From NCBI GenBank assembly GCA_036260075.1, contig DATAAM010000124.1, positions 1 through 22,506 on the forward strand: DNA of 22,506 bases, read 5' to 3'. Numbering within the stretch: the stretch's first letter is position 1; every line of letters starts with the position of its first letter. The position numbers and the translations under genes were made by a program. Under the pieces are notes generated by a model that was not told where the DNA came from, did not search any database, and saw nothing but the letters and a program-made list of their open reading frames with translations. The DNA comes from DATAAM01 sp036260075. Its GTDB lineage: Bacteria > Actinomycetota > Acidimicrobiia > Acidimicrobiales > JAHWLA01. Positions 7,871-16,580 of the stretch are shown here, in pieces.

Positions 7871-8169
7871 CGTGGCGGCCGCTGGCCAAGCCGGGGGGGA
7901 GCGACCCTCGTCCACTGGCCGACTCCTTGGCCCGGTACCGCACGCCACTGGCCGCCGTCCTCGACCGCTGGGCCGACGTCGTCGGCCCCGACGTGGCCGC
8001 CCACGCCCGTCCCCTCTCGCTGAAGGAGGGCACCCTGGTGGTGGTGGTCGACGACCCCACGTGGGCCTCGCAGCTGCGCTGGCTGGGCGCCGACCTCCTG
8101 CGCCGGTTGGCCGAGGCGGCAGGCAGCCCCGTGGCCGACCGCCTCGAGGTCCGCGTCGGCCGCCGCTGA
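7867..8169 (+). CDS. DciA-like (DUF721) protein, probable replicative helicase loader
   Basis: A 100-aa protein of the DUF721/DciA family, which in many bacteria replaces DnaC/DnaI as operator of the DnaB helicase. Visible family features are the N-terminal LADSLARYRTPLAAVLDRW and WADVVGPDVAAHARPLSL, then the compact LVVVVDDPTWASQLRWL and a C-terminal VADRLEVRVGRR. GTG at 7867 overlaps the recF stop by 4 nt. In mycobacteria the equivalent gene lies at exactly this position (recF–DUF721–gyrB). Family assignment is by recognised sequence pattern; the loader function is known for the family and not shown here. Confidence 0.85.
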   Translation: MTWRPLAKPGGSDPRPLADSLARYRTPLAAVLDRWADVVGPDVAAHARPLSLKEGTLVVVVDDPTWASQLRWLGADLLRRLAEAAGSPVADRLEVRVGRR

Positions 8170-8202
8170 CGGCCCCGGTCGTCGGTTCCTGTCCCACCCC
8201 TC

Positions 8203-8211
8203 TGGTAAACT
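8203..8211 (+). promoter_or_regulatory. Possible gyrBA promoter (extended -10)
   Basis: TGGTAAACT matches an extended -10 (TGn followed by TAAACT). It lies about 85 nt upstream of the gyrB start in a 125-bp spacer. The -35 is poor. The spacer also carries the short palindrome ATTGCAAT at 8218–8225. Supercoiling control of gyrase promoters is common, but nothing here proves it. Confidence 0.35.
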
Positions 8212-8294
8212 GCCACCATTGCAATTCGGGCCGCTGACCAGGGATTTTGCGCTCGAACTGCCTCACATCTCCGTCTGTTGAAAGGTCGCGCCCA

Positions 8295-10253
<1,959 letters not shown>

Positions 10254-10263
10254 GGGCTCGGCG

Positions 10264-12741
10264 ATGACCGACGTGATTGCACCGGGTGGGCCGGGCGACG
10301 GCGACGACGGGGGTGTCGGCCTCGGCGCCATCGAGCCCATCGAGATCCAGGAGGAGATGGAGCGGTCGTTCCTCGACTACTCCATGTCCGTCATCGTGTC
10401 GCGGGCGCTGCCCGACGCCCGCGACGGGCTGAAGCCGGTCCACCGCCGGATCCTGTGGGGCATGCACGACCAAGGGGCGCGCCCCGACCGGCCCCACACC
10501 AAGTGCGCCCGCATCACCGGCGACGTGATGGGCAAGTACCACCCCCACGGCGACTCCGCCATCTACGACGCGCTGGTGCGCATGGCCCAGCCGTTCTCGC
10601 TGCGCCATCCCCTTGTCGACTTCCACGGCAACTACGGCTCGCCCGACTACCCGGCGGCCGCCGCGCGCTACACCGAGTGTCGGCTGGCGTCCTTGGCGAT
10701 GCAGATGCTCGACGGCATCGACGAGGACACCGTCGACTTCACCCCCAACTACGACGGCCGCGAGCAGGAGCCCACTGTCCTGCCCTCCCGGTTCCCCAAC
10801 CTGCTGGTCAACGGCAGCCAGGGCATCGCCGTCGGCATGGCCACCAACATCCCGCCCCACAACCTGGGCGAGGTGATCGACGCCGTCGTGCACCTCATCG
10901 ACAACCCGCAGGCCACGCCCGACGAGCTGATGCAGTTCGTGCACGGGCCCGACTTCCCCACAGGCGGGCTCATCCTCGGACGGGCCGGGATCCTCGACGC
11001 CTACCGCACCGGTCGCGGCTCCGTCCGCATGCGGGCCCGGGCCGAGATCGAAGAGGCCAAGAAGGGGCCGATGATCGTGGTCACCGAGATCCCCTATCAG
11101 ACCTCGATCGGGGCCATCGCCACCAAGATCAAAGACCTGGTCGACGCCCGCGAGCTCGAGGGCATCCGCGACATCGAGAACCTGTCGGCCCAGAACCAGA
11201 CCAAGCTCGTCATCTACCTGAAGCGCGACGCCAACGCCAACGTCGTGCTCAACAACCTGTACAAGCACACGCCACTGCAGACCACCTTCGGCGTCAACAT
11301 GGTGGCGTTGGTCGACGGCGTGCCGCGCACGCTCAACCTGGTGCAGGCGCTCCAGGCCTACGTCGAGCACCAGGTCGAGGTCGTCACCCGCCGTTCCGAG
11401 TTCCGCCTGAAGAAAGCCCGCGACCGGGCGCACATCGTCGAGGGCCTGCTCAAGGCGCTCGACATGATCGACGCCATCATCGAGCTCATCCGCGGCTCCG
11501 ACGACCGCCCCGCCGCCCGCGAGGGCCTGATGGCGGCGCCCTTCTCGTTCACCGAGGTCCAGGCCAACCACATCCTCGACATGACGCTGGGCCGCCTCAC
11601 CCGGCTGGGGCGGTCCGAGCTCGAGGAAGAGATGGCCAAGCTGCGGGAGACGATCGCCGAGCTGGAGGCGATCCTGGCCGACGAGGGCCGCCTGCGCGAT
11701 GTCATCAAGACGGAGCTGGGTGAGATCAGGGGACAGTTCGCCTCGCCGCGCCGGGCCGAGATCACGTTCGACCCCGGCGAGATGAACGCCGAGGACTTCA
11801 TCGACGACGTGCCCCTCGTCGTCACCATGACCAAGGCCGGCTACATCAAGACCGTGCCCGCGGCGGCGTTCAAGACCCAGGGTCGAGGTGGGAGGGGCGT
11901 GGCAGGGGCCAAGCTCAAGGAGGAAGACCTCGTCACGCGGGTCATCCACACCAGCGCCCACGCCTTCCTGCTGTTCTTCTCCAACCGCGGCAAGGTGTAC
12001 CGGCTGAAGGCCCACGAGGTGCCGATGAAGGAGCGCACCGCCCGCGGCACCGCCATCGTCAACCTGCTGCCGCTCCAGCCCGACGAGCACGTCCAGGCGA
12101 TCATCGACACCCGCGACTACCCCACCGACCGCTACCTGTTCTTCGCCACCCGCATGGGCATCGTCAAGAAGACGCCGTTCTCGGAGTACGACAAGTCGCG
12201 GCGCGAGGGCTTCATCGCCATCAACCTCAAGGAAGGCGACGAGCTAGTGCGGGTCATCCAGACGGGCGGCGGCGACGACATCTTCATGGTCACCCGCAAC
12301 GGCACCACCATCCGCTTCAGCGAAGACGAGGTGCGGCCCACCGGCCGCTCGGCCCAAGGCGTCATCGGCATGCGGTTGCGTGAGGGCGACGAGGTGGTGT
12401 CGTGCGACGTGGCCCGCGACGACGCCGCCATCCTCATGGTCACCGACGCCGGGTTCGGCAAGCGCACGCAGCTCGACAAGTTCCCCCGCAAGGGCCGAGG
12501 CACCATGGGCGTCAAGGGCATCAAGCTGACGGCCAAGCGGGGCTACGTGGTGGCCGCCTTTATGGTCGGCCTCGACGACGACATCGTGGTGATCTCCTCG
12601 GCGGGTGTCACCAACCGCCAGTCCGTTCGCGAGATCTCCTCGCAGGGTCGCGACGCCACCGGGGTCCGCGTGGTGAGGCTCGACGCGGGCCAGACGGTGG
12701 CGTCGGCGGCGCCCATCCTCTCCTCCGACGAGGACGACTGA
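10264..12741 (+). CDS. gyrA: DNA gyrase subunit A
   Basis: Breakage–reunion subunit of gyrase; 825 aa. The catalytic tyrosine is Y136 in AARYTECR. The quinolone-determining segment reads HPHGDSAIYD, with Ser at 98 and Asp at 102, the residues associated with drug sensitivity, unlike the alanine of Mycobacterium tuberculosis at the first position. The GyrA box QGRGGRGV in the C-terminal DNA-wrapping beta-pinwheel confirms a gyrase rather than topoisomerase IV. The loop before the active site is slightly shorter than usual (NYGSPDYPAAAARY). ATG 10264 follows gyrB closely. The acidic tail SSDEDD ends the protein. Confidence 0.97.
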   Translation: MTDVIAPGGPGDGDDGGVGLGAIEPIEIQEEMERSFLDYSMSVIVSRALPDARDGLKPVHRRILWGMHDQGARPDRPHTKCARITGDVMGKYHPHGDSAIYDALVRMAQPFSLRHPLVDFHGNYGSPDYPAAAARYTECRLASLAMQMLDGIDEDTVDFTPNYDGREQEPTVLPSRFPNLLVNGSQGIAVGMATNIPPHNLGEVIDAVVHLIDNPQATPDELMQFVHGPDFPTGGLILGRAGILDAYRTGRGSVRMRARAEIEEAKKGPMIVVTEIPYQTSIGAIATKIKDLVDARELEGIRDIENLSAQNQTKLVIYLKRDANANVVLNNLYKHTPLQTTFGVNMVALVDGVPRTLNLVQALQAYVEHQVEVVTRRSEFRLKKARDRAHIVEGLLKALDMIDAIIELIRGSDDRPAAREGLMAAPFSFTEVQANHILDMTLGRLTRLGRSELEEEMAKLRETIAELEAILADEGRLRDVIKTELGEIRGQFASPRRAEITFDPGEMNAEDFIDDVPLVVTMTKAGYIKTVPAAAFKTQGRGGRGVAGAKLKEEDLVTRVIHTSAHAFLLFFSNRGKVYRLKAHEVPMKERTARGTAIVNLLPLQPDEHVQAIIDTRDYPTDRYLFFATRMGIVKKTPFSEYDKSRREGFIAINLKEGDELVRVIQTGGGDDIFMVTRNGTTIRFSEDEVRPTGRSAQGVIGMRLREGDEVVSCDVARDDAAILMVTDAGFGKRTQLDKFPRKGRGTMGVKGIKLTAKRGYVVAAFMVGLDDDIVVISSAGVTNRQSVREISSQGRDATGVRVVRLDAGQTVASAAPILSSDEDD

Positions 12742-12794
12742 CCTCGCGGCCGCCGGGCCGCCTCCCCCGCTCCCTCGCCTCTCTCGCTTCTTTT

Positions 12795-12826
12795 CCCCGA
12801 TGGCGCACCGGGGTGCGCCATCGGGG
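12795..12826 (+). terminator. Perfect 14-bp hairpin after gyrA
   Basis: CCCCGATGGCGCAC, a 4-nt loop CGGG, then GTGCGCCATCGGGG: a perfect stem 53 nt after the gyrA stop. There is no U-tract on either strand; four T's precede it on the plus strand. It is most likely a factor-independent-like or Rho-assisted terminator, or an mRNA 3'-stabilising hairpin, for gyrBA. It ends 51 nt before the next start codon. Confidence 0.55.
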
Positions 12827-12877
12827 AACGGAAGCCCGCTCTTCCCCCTCCGGGTTCATCGACGCGGAGGTTGTCCC

Positions 12878-13540
12878 GTGTGCAGGTCCGAGAAGGGGCA
12901 GGTCCTTCCCTTGGTCGCGCTCGCCCTCGTGCTGGTGGGCGGCGCCTGTCTGGTGCTGGCTCGGCTGGGCGCCGTCGCCGTGGCGCGCGCCCGGGCGGTG
13001 GCAGCGGCCGACGCCGCGGCGCTGGCGGGTGCCGTCGACGGCGAGCACGCCGCCCGCCGGGTGGCGGAGGCCAACGGTGCCCGGGTCGAGCGGTTCGAAC
13101 GGGTGGGCCGTACCGACGTGCGGGTGCGGGTGGCGTTCGGCCCCGCGCAGGGTCGGGCTCGGGCCCGACGGGTGGAGCCGGCGCCGCCGGCTGCGTCGCT
13201 CGGCGACCTGTCGCCCGCCGTGCGGACCGCGCTCGACCGCGCCGCGCGGCTGCTGGGTCGGCCGGTGCCGATCACGTCGGGGTTCCGGTCGTCGGCGGAG
13301 CAGGCGACCCTCTACGCCCGGCGGGCGATGCTGCCCTATCCGGTGGCGCCGCCGGGCCGGTCGATGCACGAACGGGGCTTGGCCGTCGACGTCCCCACCG
13401 CCTTCCTCCCCACGTTGCTGCCGGTGGCCCGGGCCGCCGGGCTGTGCCGGCCGTACCCCGTGAGCGATCCGGTGCACTTCGAGCTGTGCGCCGGTCGGGC
13501 GGGCGAGGCGTCCGCCGGCCCCCGGGCGCGGACTGGCTAA
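12878..13540 (+). CDS. TadE-like N-terminus fused to a VanY/M15-type D,D-carboxypeptidase domain
   Basis: Secreted or membrane-anchored 220-aa protein. GTG 12878 has an excellent GGAGG 7 nt upstream. Residues 7–55 read GQVLPLVALALVLVGG and continue to AVAAADAAALAGA, which is the pattern of TadE/TadG-like pseudopilin N-termini: one membrane helix with the typical AADAAALA motif. Residues 108–203 look like a peptidase M15 domain. ITSGFRSSAEQ resembles the SGYRS substrate loop, MHERGLAVD gives zinc ligands H164 and D171, and VHFEL gives H200 with E202. Such enzymes trim D-Ala from peptidoglycan stems or cleave cell-wall peptides. It follows gyrA on the same strand. Catalysis is inferred from motif retention; the fusion is seen in the sequence. 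Confidence 0.8.
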   Translation: MCRSEKGQVLPLVALALVLVGGACLVLARLGAVAVARARAVAAADAAALAGAVDGEHAARRVAEANGARVERFERVGRTDVRVRVAFGPAQGRARARRVEPAPPAASLGDLSPAVRTALDRAARLLGRPVPITSGFRSSAEQATLYARRAMLPYPVAPPGRSMHERGLAVDVPTAFLPTLLPVARAAGLCRPYPVSDPVHFELCAGRAGEASAGPRARTG

Positions 13541-13549
13541 CCTCCGACG

Positions 13550-13936
13550 ATGGCCCAGGGGAGGCGTGCCCGGCGGGTGATCCGCAGAGTGGACACCTGG
13601 ACGGTGCTGCGGTTCTCGGTGCTCTTCTACGCCAGCCTGCTGGTGGTGGTGCTGGTGGCCGGGATCCTCCTGTGGGTGGCGGCTTCGTCGGTCGGCGTGA
13701 TCGACAACTTCGAGGACTTCGTCAAGGAGCTGTTCGCCCTCGAGTCGTTCCGCATCTCCGGCTTCCGACTGTTCAGCGCGTCGGTCGTCGGCGGGCTCAT
13801 GCTCGTCGTCCTCGGGACGGGCGTGAACGTGCTCCTCGCCGTGGTCTACAACCTCACCTCCGACATCGTCGGCGGGGTCGAGATCACCGTCCTCGAGGAG
13901 GACGCCGGGCAGCAGGCGCGCCGTTCGGTCGTCTGA
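13550..13936 (+). CDS. DUF3566 family membrane protein
   Basis: A 128-aa protein with a basic N-terminus (GRRARRVIRRVD) and two membrane helices at about residues 20–46 and 76–100, followed by a short hydrophilic tail. The segment VDTWTVLRFSVLFY, the central acidic loop and LLAVVYNLTSDIVGGVEITVLEED match what I recall of DUF3566. This family is found directly downstream of gyrA in Actinomycetota (Rv0007 in Mycobacterium tuberculosis). Function is unknown. It lies 9 nt after the VanY-type gene, so the two may be cotranscribed. Confidence 0.85.
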   Translation: MAQGRRARRVIRRVDTWTVLRFSVLFYASLLVVVLVAGILLWVAASSVGVIDNFEDFVKELFALESFRISGFRLFSASVVGGLMLVVLGTGVNVLLAVVYNLTSDIVGGVEITVLEEDAGQQARRSVV

Positions 13937-13967
13937 CCCGCGTGCTGTATCGTCTGACGCTCGACCC

Positions 13968-14041
13968 GGGGCTATAGCTCAGCTGGTTAGAGCGCAGCAC
14001 TGATAATGCTGAGGTCGGTGGTTCGACTCCACCTAGCCCCA
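13968..14041 (+). tRNA. tRNA-Ile (anticodon GAT)
   Basis: A complete cloverleaf is visible. The acceptor stem GGGGCTA (13968–13974) pairs with TAGCCCC (14034–14040) and the discriminator is A at 14041. The D-arm is AGCTCAGCTGGTTAGAGC. The anticodon stem CAGCA/TGCTG encloses loop CTGATAA with GAT at 14002–14004. The T-arm has GGTTCGACTCC. CCA is not encoded. tRNA-Ile after gyrA is the common actinobacterial arrangement. Confidence 0.97.
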
Positions 14042-14083
14042 CATGAGGCGCTCACCGGTCCTGTTCGGCCGCCCGGTAGGGGC

Positions 14084-14221
14084 ATGAAGACGCTGCGTCG
14101 GGTCGTCCTCGCCGTCGGCCTGGCGGGCCTGCTGGCTGGCCTCGTGCGCCTTCGCGGCACCGGCGGCACGCCGCCGCAGCGGGGCGGCTGGCGCGAGCTC
14201 TCCGGCCCCGACCTCCGCTAG
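14084..14221 (+). CDS. Putative 45-aa single-helix membrane mini-protein
   Basis: ATG 14084 follows GGTAGGGG and opens a 45-aa frame. It has a basic start (MKTLRRVV), one hydrophobic helix of about 16 residues (LAVGLAGLLAGLV) and a short tail ending WRELSGPDLR. The stop is only 4 nt before the next gene, which supports a real, coupled gene. Small membrane-anchored proteins occur downstream of gyrA and tRNA-Ile in many actinobacteria (e.g. the DLW-39 group), but I cannot claim membership. The frame remains open back into the tRNA, which I do not regard as coding. Confidence 0.5.
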   Translation: MKTLRRVVLAVGLAGLLAGLVRLRGTGGTPPQRGGWRELSGPDLR

Positions 14222-14225
14222 CGGC

Positions 14226-15227
14226 GTGCGCGTCGTCCTCGTGGGCGCCGGAGCGGTGGGCGCTCGCGCCGCTCGCCAGCTCCACTCGGTCGACGGCCTC
14301 GACTCGCTGGCCGTGGTCGACGCCGATCGGGCTCGCGCCGAGGCGGTGGCCGGCTCGCTCGGCGTCCCCGCCGCCCCGGCGGGCTTCGACGAAGCGGTCG
14401 CCGGCGCCGACGTCGTCGTCCTCACCCAGCCGCGGGGGCATCGACCGGCGGCCGAGCGGGCATTGGAGCACGGCGCCCACGTCGTCTCGGTGGCCGACGA
14501 CGTCGAGGAGGTGCGGGGGCTGCTCGCGCTCGACGTCGAGGCACGCGAGCGGGCGCTGTCGGTCGTGGTGGGGGCGGGCTTCTCGCCCGGGCTCACCTGC
14601 CTGCTCGCTCGGCACGCGGCCGACGACTTCGACGCCGTCGACGAGGTGCACGTGGCCAAGGCGGGCACCGGCGGCCCTGCCTGCGCCACCCGCCACCATC
14701 GGGCGCTGTCCGAACCGTCCGTCGACTGGCGCGACGGCACCTGGGTGACGAGGCGGGGTGGGTCGGGCCGGGAGCTGTGCTGGTTCCCCGACCCCGTGGG
14801 GCCCCGCGACTGCTACCGGGCCGGGCTGGCCGAGGCGCTGCTGCTGGCGCCCGCGTTCGTCGGCGTCCAGCGGGTCACGGCCCGGGTGGCCGCGTCCCGA
14901 CGGGACCGCATCTCCGCCCACCTGCCGATGCTGCGGCCGCCCCACCCGGAAGGGTTGGTGGGAGCCGTGCGAGTGGAGGTCCGCGGCCGGCGGGGCGGCA
15001 CCCGTGACGTGCGGGTGCTGGGAGCGCTCGACCGCCCCGCCACGGGCGCCGGAGCGGTGGCGGCGCTGGCCGCCGCCTGGGCGGTCAACGGCGACCTGGC
15101 TCGGCCCGGCGCCGCGGGCCTGGCCGAGCTGGTGGGCGACTCGGTGCCCTTCCTGGCCGAGCTGGCGAGGCGGGGCGTCCGGGCGGCCGTCTTCGAAGGC
15201 GCGGCCGCCTCGTTCTCCACTGCCTGA
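14226..15227 (+). CDS. NAD(P)-binding Rossmann-fold protein, saccharopine dehydrogenase-like
   Basis: A 333-aa protein starting at GTG 14226 with a clear dinucleotide-binding motif VVLVGAGAVGARAARQL at residues 3–19. A strand-ending acidic residue (VVDAD) at about 31–35 is compatible with NAD preference. The layout resembles saccharopine dehydrogenase-like reductases: a Rossmann half, then VVGAGFSPGLTCLLAR at about 115–130 and a mixed substrate domain. The substrate cannot be told from sequence. It is downstream of the 45-aa mini-protein by 4 nt. Product identity is at superfamily level only. Confidence 0.72.
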   Translation: MRVVLVGAGAVGARAARQLHSVDGLDSLAVVDADRARAEAVAGSLGVPAAPAGFDEAVAGADVVVLTQPRGHRPAAERALEHGAHVVSVADDVEEVRGLLALDVEARERALSVVVGAGFSPGLTCLLARHAADDFDAVDEVHVAKAGTGGPACATRHHRALSEPSVDWRDGTWVTRRGGSGRELCWFPDPVGPRDCYRAGLAEALLLAPAFVGVQRVTARVAASRRDRISAHLPMLRPPHPEGLVGAVRVEVRGRRGGTRDVRVLGALDRPATGAGAVAALAAAWAVNGDLARPGAAGLAELVGDSVPFLAELARRGVRAAVFEGAAASFSTA

Positions 15228-15232
15228 CCGTT

Positions 15233-15290
15233 GTTGTCCACAACCGGCGACGCCTGCACCGGCAGTTGTCCCCTGCTCGCTGTGGACAAC
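15233..15290. promoter_or_regulatory. Inverted pair of consensus DnaA boxes
   Basis: TTGTCCACA at 15234–15242 and its exact inverse TGTGGACAA at 15281–15289 are both perfect matches to the actinobacterial DnaA-box consensus. With one extra base each they form a 10-bp inverted repeat separated by 38 bp. A third partial site, TTGTCCCC, begins at 15266. They lie in the 150-bp spacer (15228–15377) after the dehydrogenase gene, about 10 kb from dnaA. The rest of this spacer holds no gene that I can see. Confidence 0.65.
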
Positions 15291-15377
15291 AGGAGGACGT
15301 TGGGGAAACCCGCAGGTCAGGCGGGCGGTCGGTCTGAGGAGGCGCCCTCCAACTACCCGGCGCCGCCCCCCTCGTCG

Positions 15378-15569
15378 CTAGCCGCCGTACTCGTCGTCCC
15401 CGGGGATGGCGTCGAGCGACGGCGCGTCGGGCGGGTCTTCGCCCGGCGGCACGTCTGTGGGGCCGAGGTTGCCCACGATCGTCGGGTCGTTGGTCCCGAC
15501 CGGCGCGTCGCGGAGGCGGTCGAGGACGCCGTCGTCCTCGGGAGGCAGTTCGGGCATGTCGGTGGTCAT
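15378..15569 (-). CDS. Small acidic hypothetical protein
   Basis: A 63-aa, Asp/Pro-rich protein (start MTTDMPELPPEDDG, then TIVGNLGPTDVPPGEDPPD and a DDEYGG tail). No membrane segment or known domain is visible, and it is probably largely disordered. Nearly every codon ends in G or C, as in the surrounding real genes, and its direction is opposite to the neighbours. No good Shine–Dalgarno precedes ATG 15569; a second ATG lies four codons in. I do not recognise it. Codon pattern is the main support. Confidence 0.5.
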   Translation of the reverse strand: MTTDMPELPPEDDGVLDRLRDAPVGTNDPTIVGNLGPTDVPPGEDPPDAPSLDAIPGDDEYGG

Positions 15570-15647
15570 GCGCTTCGCTGTACCCGACGGCCTGTCGTGT
15601 CAACTCCCGGTTTCGCCCCGCAGAGCCCCGGGTACCGAGGGGCCACC

Positions 15648-15833
15648 ATGTCCCCCCGCAGCCCGGCGTGGCTCACCGTCGACGAAGTGGCCGACCGCCT
15701 CGGCGTGTCGTTGGCCACCGTCTACGAGAACATCACCGCAGGCCGCCTCCAGGCCCAGCGCTACGGCGACAGCTACCTCGTCCGTCGGGCCGACGCCGAC
15801 GCCTTCACCCCCACCGGCGCGATCGCAGGCTGA
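15648..15833 (+). CDS. Excisionase-family helix-turn-helix DNA-binding protein
   Basis: A 61-aa protein consisting of one winged-HTH of the excisionase/MerR-like type: WLTVDEVADRLGVSLATVYENI, then a wing with AGRLQAQRYGDSYLVRRADADAF. This is the classical TIGR01764-like pattern (T-x-x-E-V-A-x-x-L-x-V-S, and R-x-x-x-x-x-Y-x-V-x-x-x-D). ATG 15648 is preceded by GAGGGG about 5 nt upstream. It lies 44 bp before tRNA-Ala. Many chromosomal copies are orphan regulators; alternatively it is left from an element that used the tRNA as attachment site. No integrase is in the window. Confidence 0.82.
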   Translation: MSPRSPAWLTVDEVADRLGVSLATVYENITAGRLQAQRYGDSYLVRRADADAFTPTGAIAG

Positions 15834-15877
15834 CCCCGGTAGCATGACGCGACCGGGCGTGCCGCCGCGCTCGCCGC

Positions 15878-15951
15878 GGGGACGTAGCTCAGCTGGCTAG
15901 AGCACCTGCTTTGCAAGCAGGGGGTCGTGGGTTCGAGTCCCATCGTCTCCA
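15878..15951 (+). tRNA. tRNA-Ala (anticodon TGC)
   Basis: The acceptor stem GGGGACG (15878–15884) pairs with CGTCTCC (15944–15950), including the G3·U70 wobble that is the alanine identity element. The discriminator is A at 15951. The anticodon stem CCTGC/GCAGG holds loop TTTGCAA with TGC at 15912–15914. The T-arm contains GGGTTCGAGTCCC. CCA is not encoded. Strong call. Confidence 0.97.
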
Positions 15952-16005
15952 CCGTAGGTGTCATTGTACGAACACCTTCCTACCGGATCATGCAACGACA
16001 CTGTT

Positions 16006-16074
16006 GTGGATCGACTCAGTAAACGCTTGCGTCCTACTGAGTCGGCCTTCGGGCATCCCCACCCGGCGATCCAC
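16006..16074. repeat. Nested inverted repeats able to form a three-way junction
   Basis: The outer arms GTGGATCG (16006–16013) and CGATCCAC (16067–16074) are perfect 8-bp complements. Directly inside is a second perfect stem, ACTCAGTA (16014–16021) with TACTGAGT (16035–16042). Beside it is a small hairpin GCC-TTCG-GGC (16045–16054) with a UUCG tetraloop closed by C–G. Together they form a three-way-junction or cruciform shape of 69 nt. This could be a small structured RNA, the tRNA-Ala terminator region or a recombination site. Confidence 0.5.
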
Positions 16075-16129
16075 TGACCTGCGCCTCCCGGCCATCAAAG
16101 CCCAATCTTGGGGGCTGGCGCCTCTGCCC

Positions 16130-16177
16130 GAGATCACCCCGGACTTCACCCCGGAGATCACCCCCGATTTCCGGCCA
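16130..16177. repeat. 12-bp imperfect tandem repeat, four units
   Basis: Units GAGATCACCCCG, GACTTCACCCCG, GAGATCACCCCC and the decayed GATTTCCGGCC follow in tandem, giving a 24-bp higher-order period. The array stops 8 bp before the end of vapC. Translated on the plus strand it would read PEITPDFTPEITPDF, but I see no real gene in that frame. Confidence 0.65.
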
Positions 16178-16184
16178 GGTGCCG

Positions 16185-16580
16185 CTACGGGGTGATCGTC
16201 GCGATCGACAGGTTCGGCGTGTTGGCGAGGTTCAGGTCCGTCGTCACGAGTGGCGCGTCGAGGTGTCGAGCAAGCGCAACGTACAACGCGTCCGTGACCG
16301 TGAGGTTGTGCCGGAGCGCCCACGCCTCGGACAGCAGGCTCCGCACCTGGGCTCGGTGCACCGGCGCCGACAGCAGACGGTCGAAGCCGAGGGCAACGCG
16401 GGCAGCGTCGTGCCTGCCGTGCATCTCGTCCCGGCGCAGGACGCCAGCCACCTCGGTGAAGTAGACCTCGGGAACCCAGGTGCGCAGGTCGGCGGGGAGC
16501 TTGGCCTGGAGGCGACGGCCCGTGGGCGTGCGCAGGAGCATCTCGACGCCCGCGGAGGCGTCGAAGACGACGTTGTTCAA
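16185..16580 (-). CDS. vapC: VapC-type PIN-domain ribonuclease toxin
   Basis: A 131-aa PIN-domain protein. The four acidic metal-binding residues expected of VapC are in place: D7 in VVFDASAGVEMLL, E43 in YFTEVAGVL, D97 in TVTDALYVALA and D115 in LVTTDLNL. VapC toxins cleave specific RNAs (initiator tRNA, other tRNAs or the sarcin–ricin loop) when free of antitoxin. The start is TTG at 16580, overlapping the antitoxin stop as TTGA, so translation is coupled. It is the last gene of the minus-strand operon HEPN–vapB–vapC. Confidence 0.88.
   Translation of the reverse strand: MNNVVFDASAGVEMLLRTPTGRRLQAKLPADLRTWVPEVYFTEVAGVLRRDEMHGRHDAARVALGFDRLLSAPVHRAQVRSLLSEAWALRHNLTVTDALYVALARHLDAPLVTTDLNLANTPNLSIATITP

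Larger units (their letters stand above)
15952..16184. other. Gene-free spacer between tRNA-Ala and vapC
   Basis: These 233 bp hold no supportable gene. Right after the tRNA is a 6-bp hairpin, AGGTGT/ACACCT (15956–15961 and 15972–15977). Next comes the nested hairpin element at 16006–16074, then an unremarkable stretch, then the 12-bp tandem repeat at 16130–16177. By eye its base composition is less GC-rich than the flanks. I looked for a duplicated tRNA 3' end (an att site) here and further right and saw none. Confidence 0.5.

Noticed and set aside
15911..16195. Plus-strand frame starting inside tRNA-Ala and reading PEITPDF repeats
   Set aside because: Its 5' end is tRNA sequence and the remainder has irregular codon use; the repeat is better treated as DNA structure.
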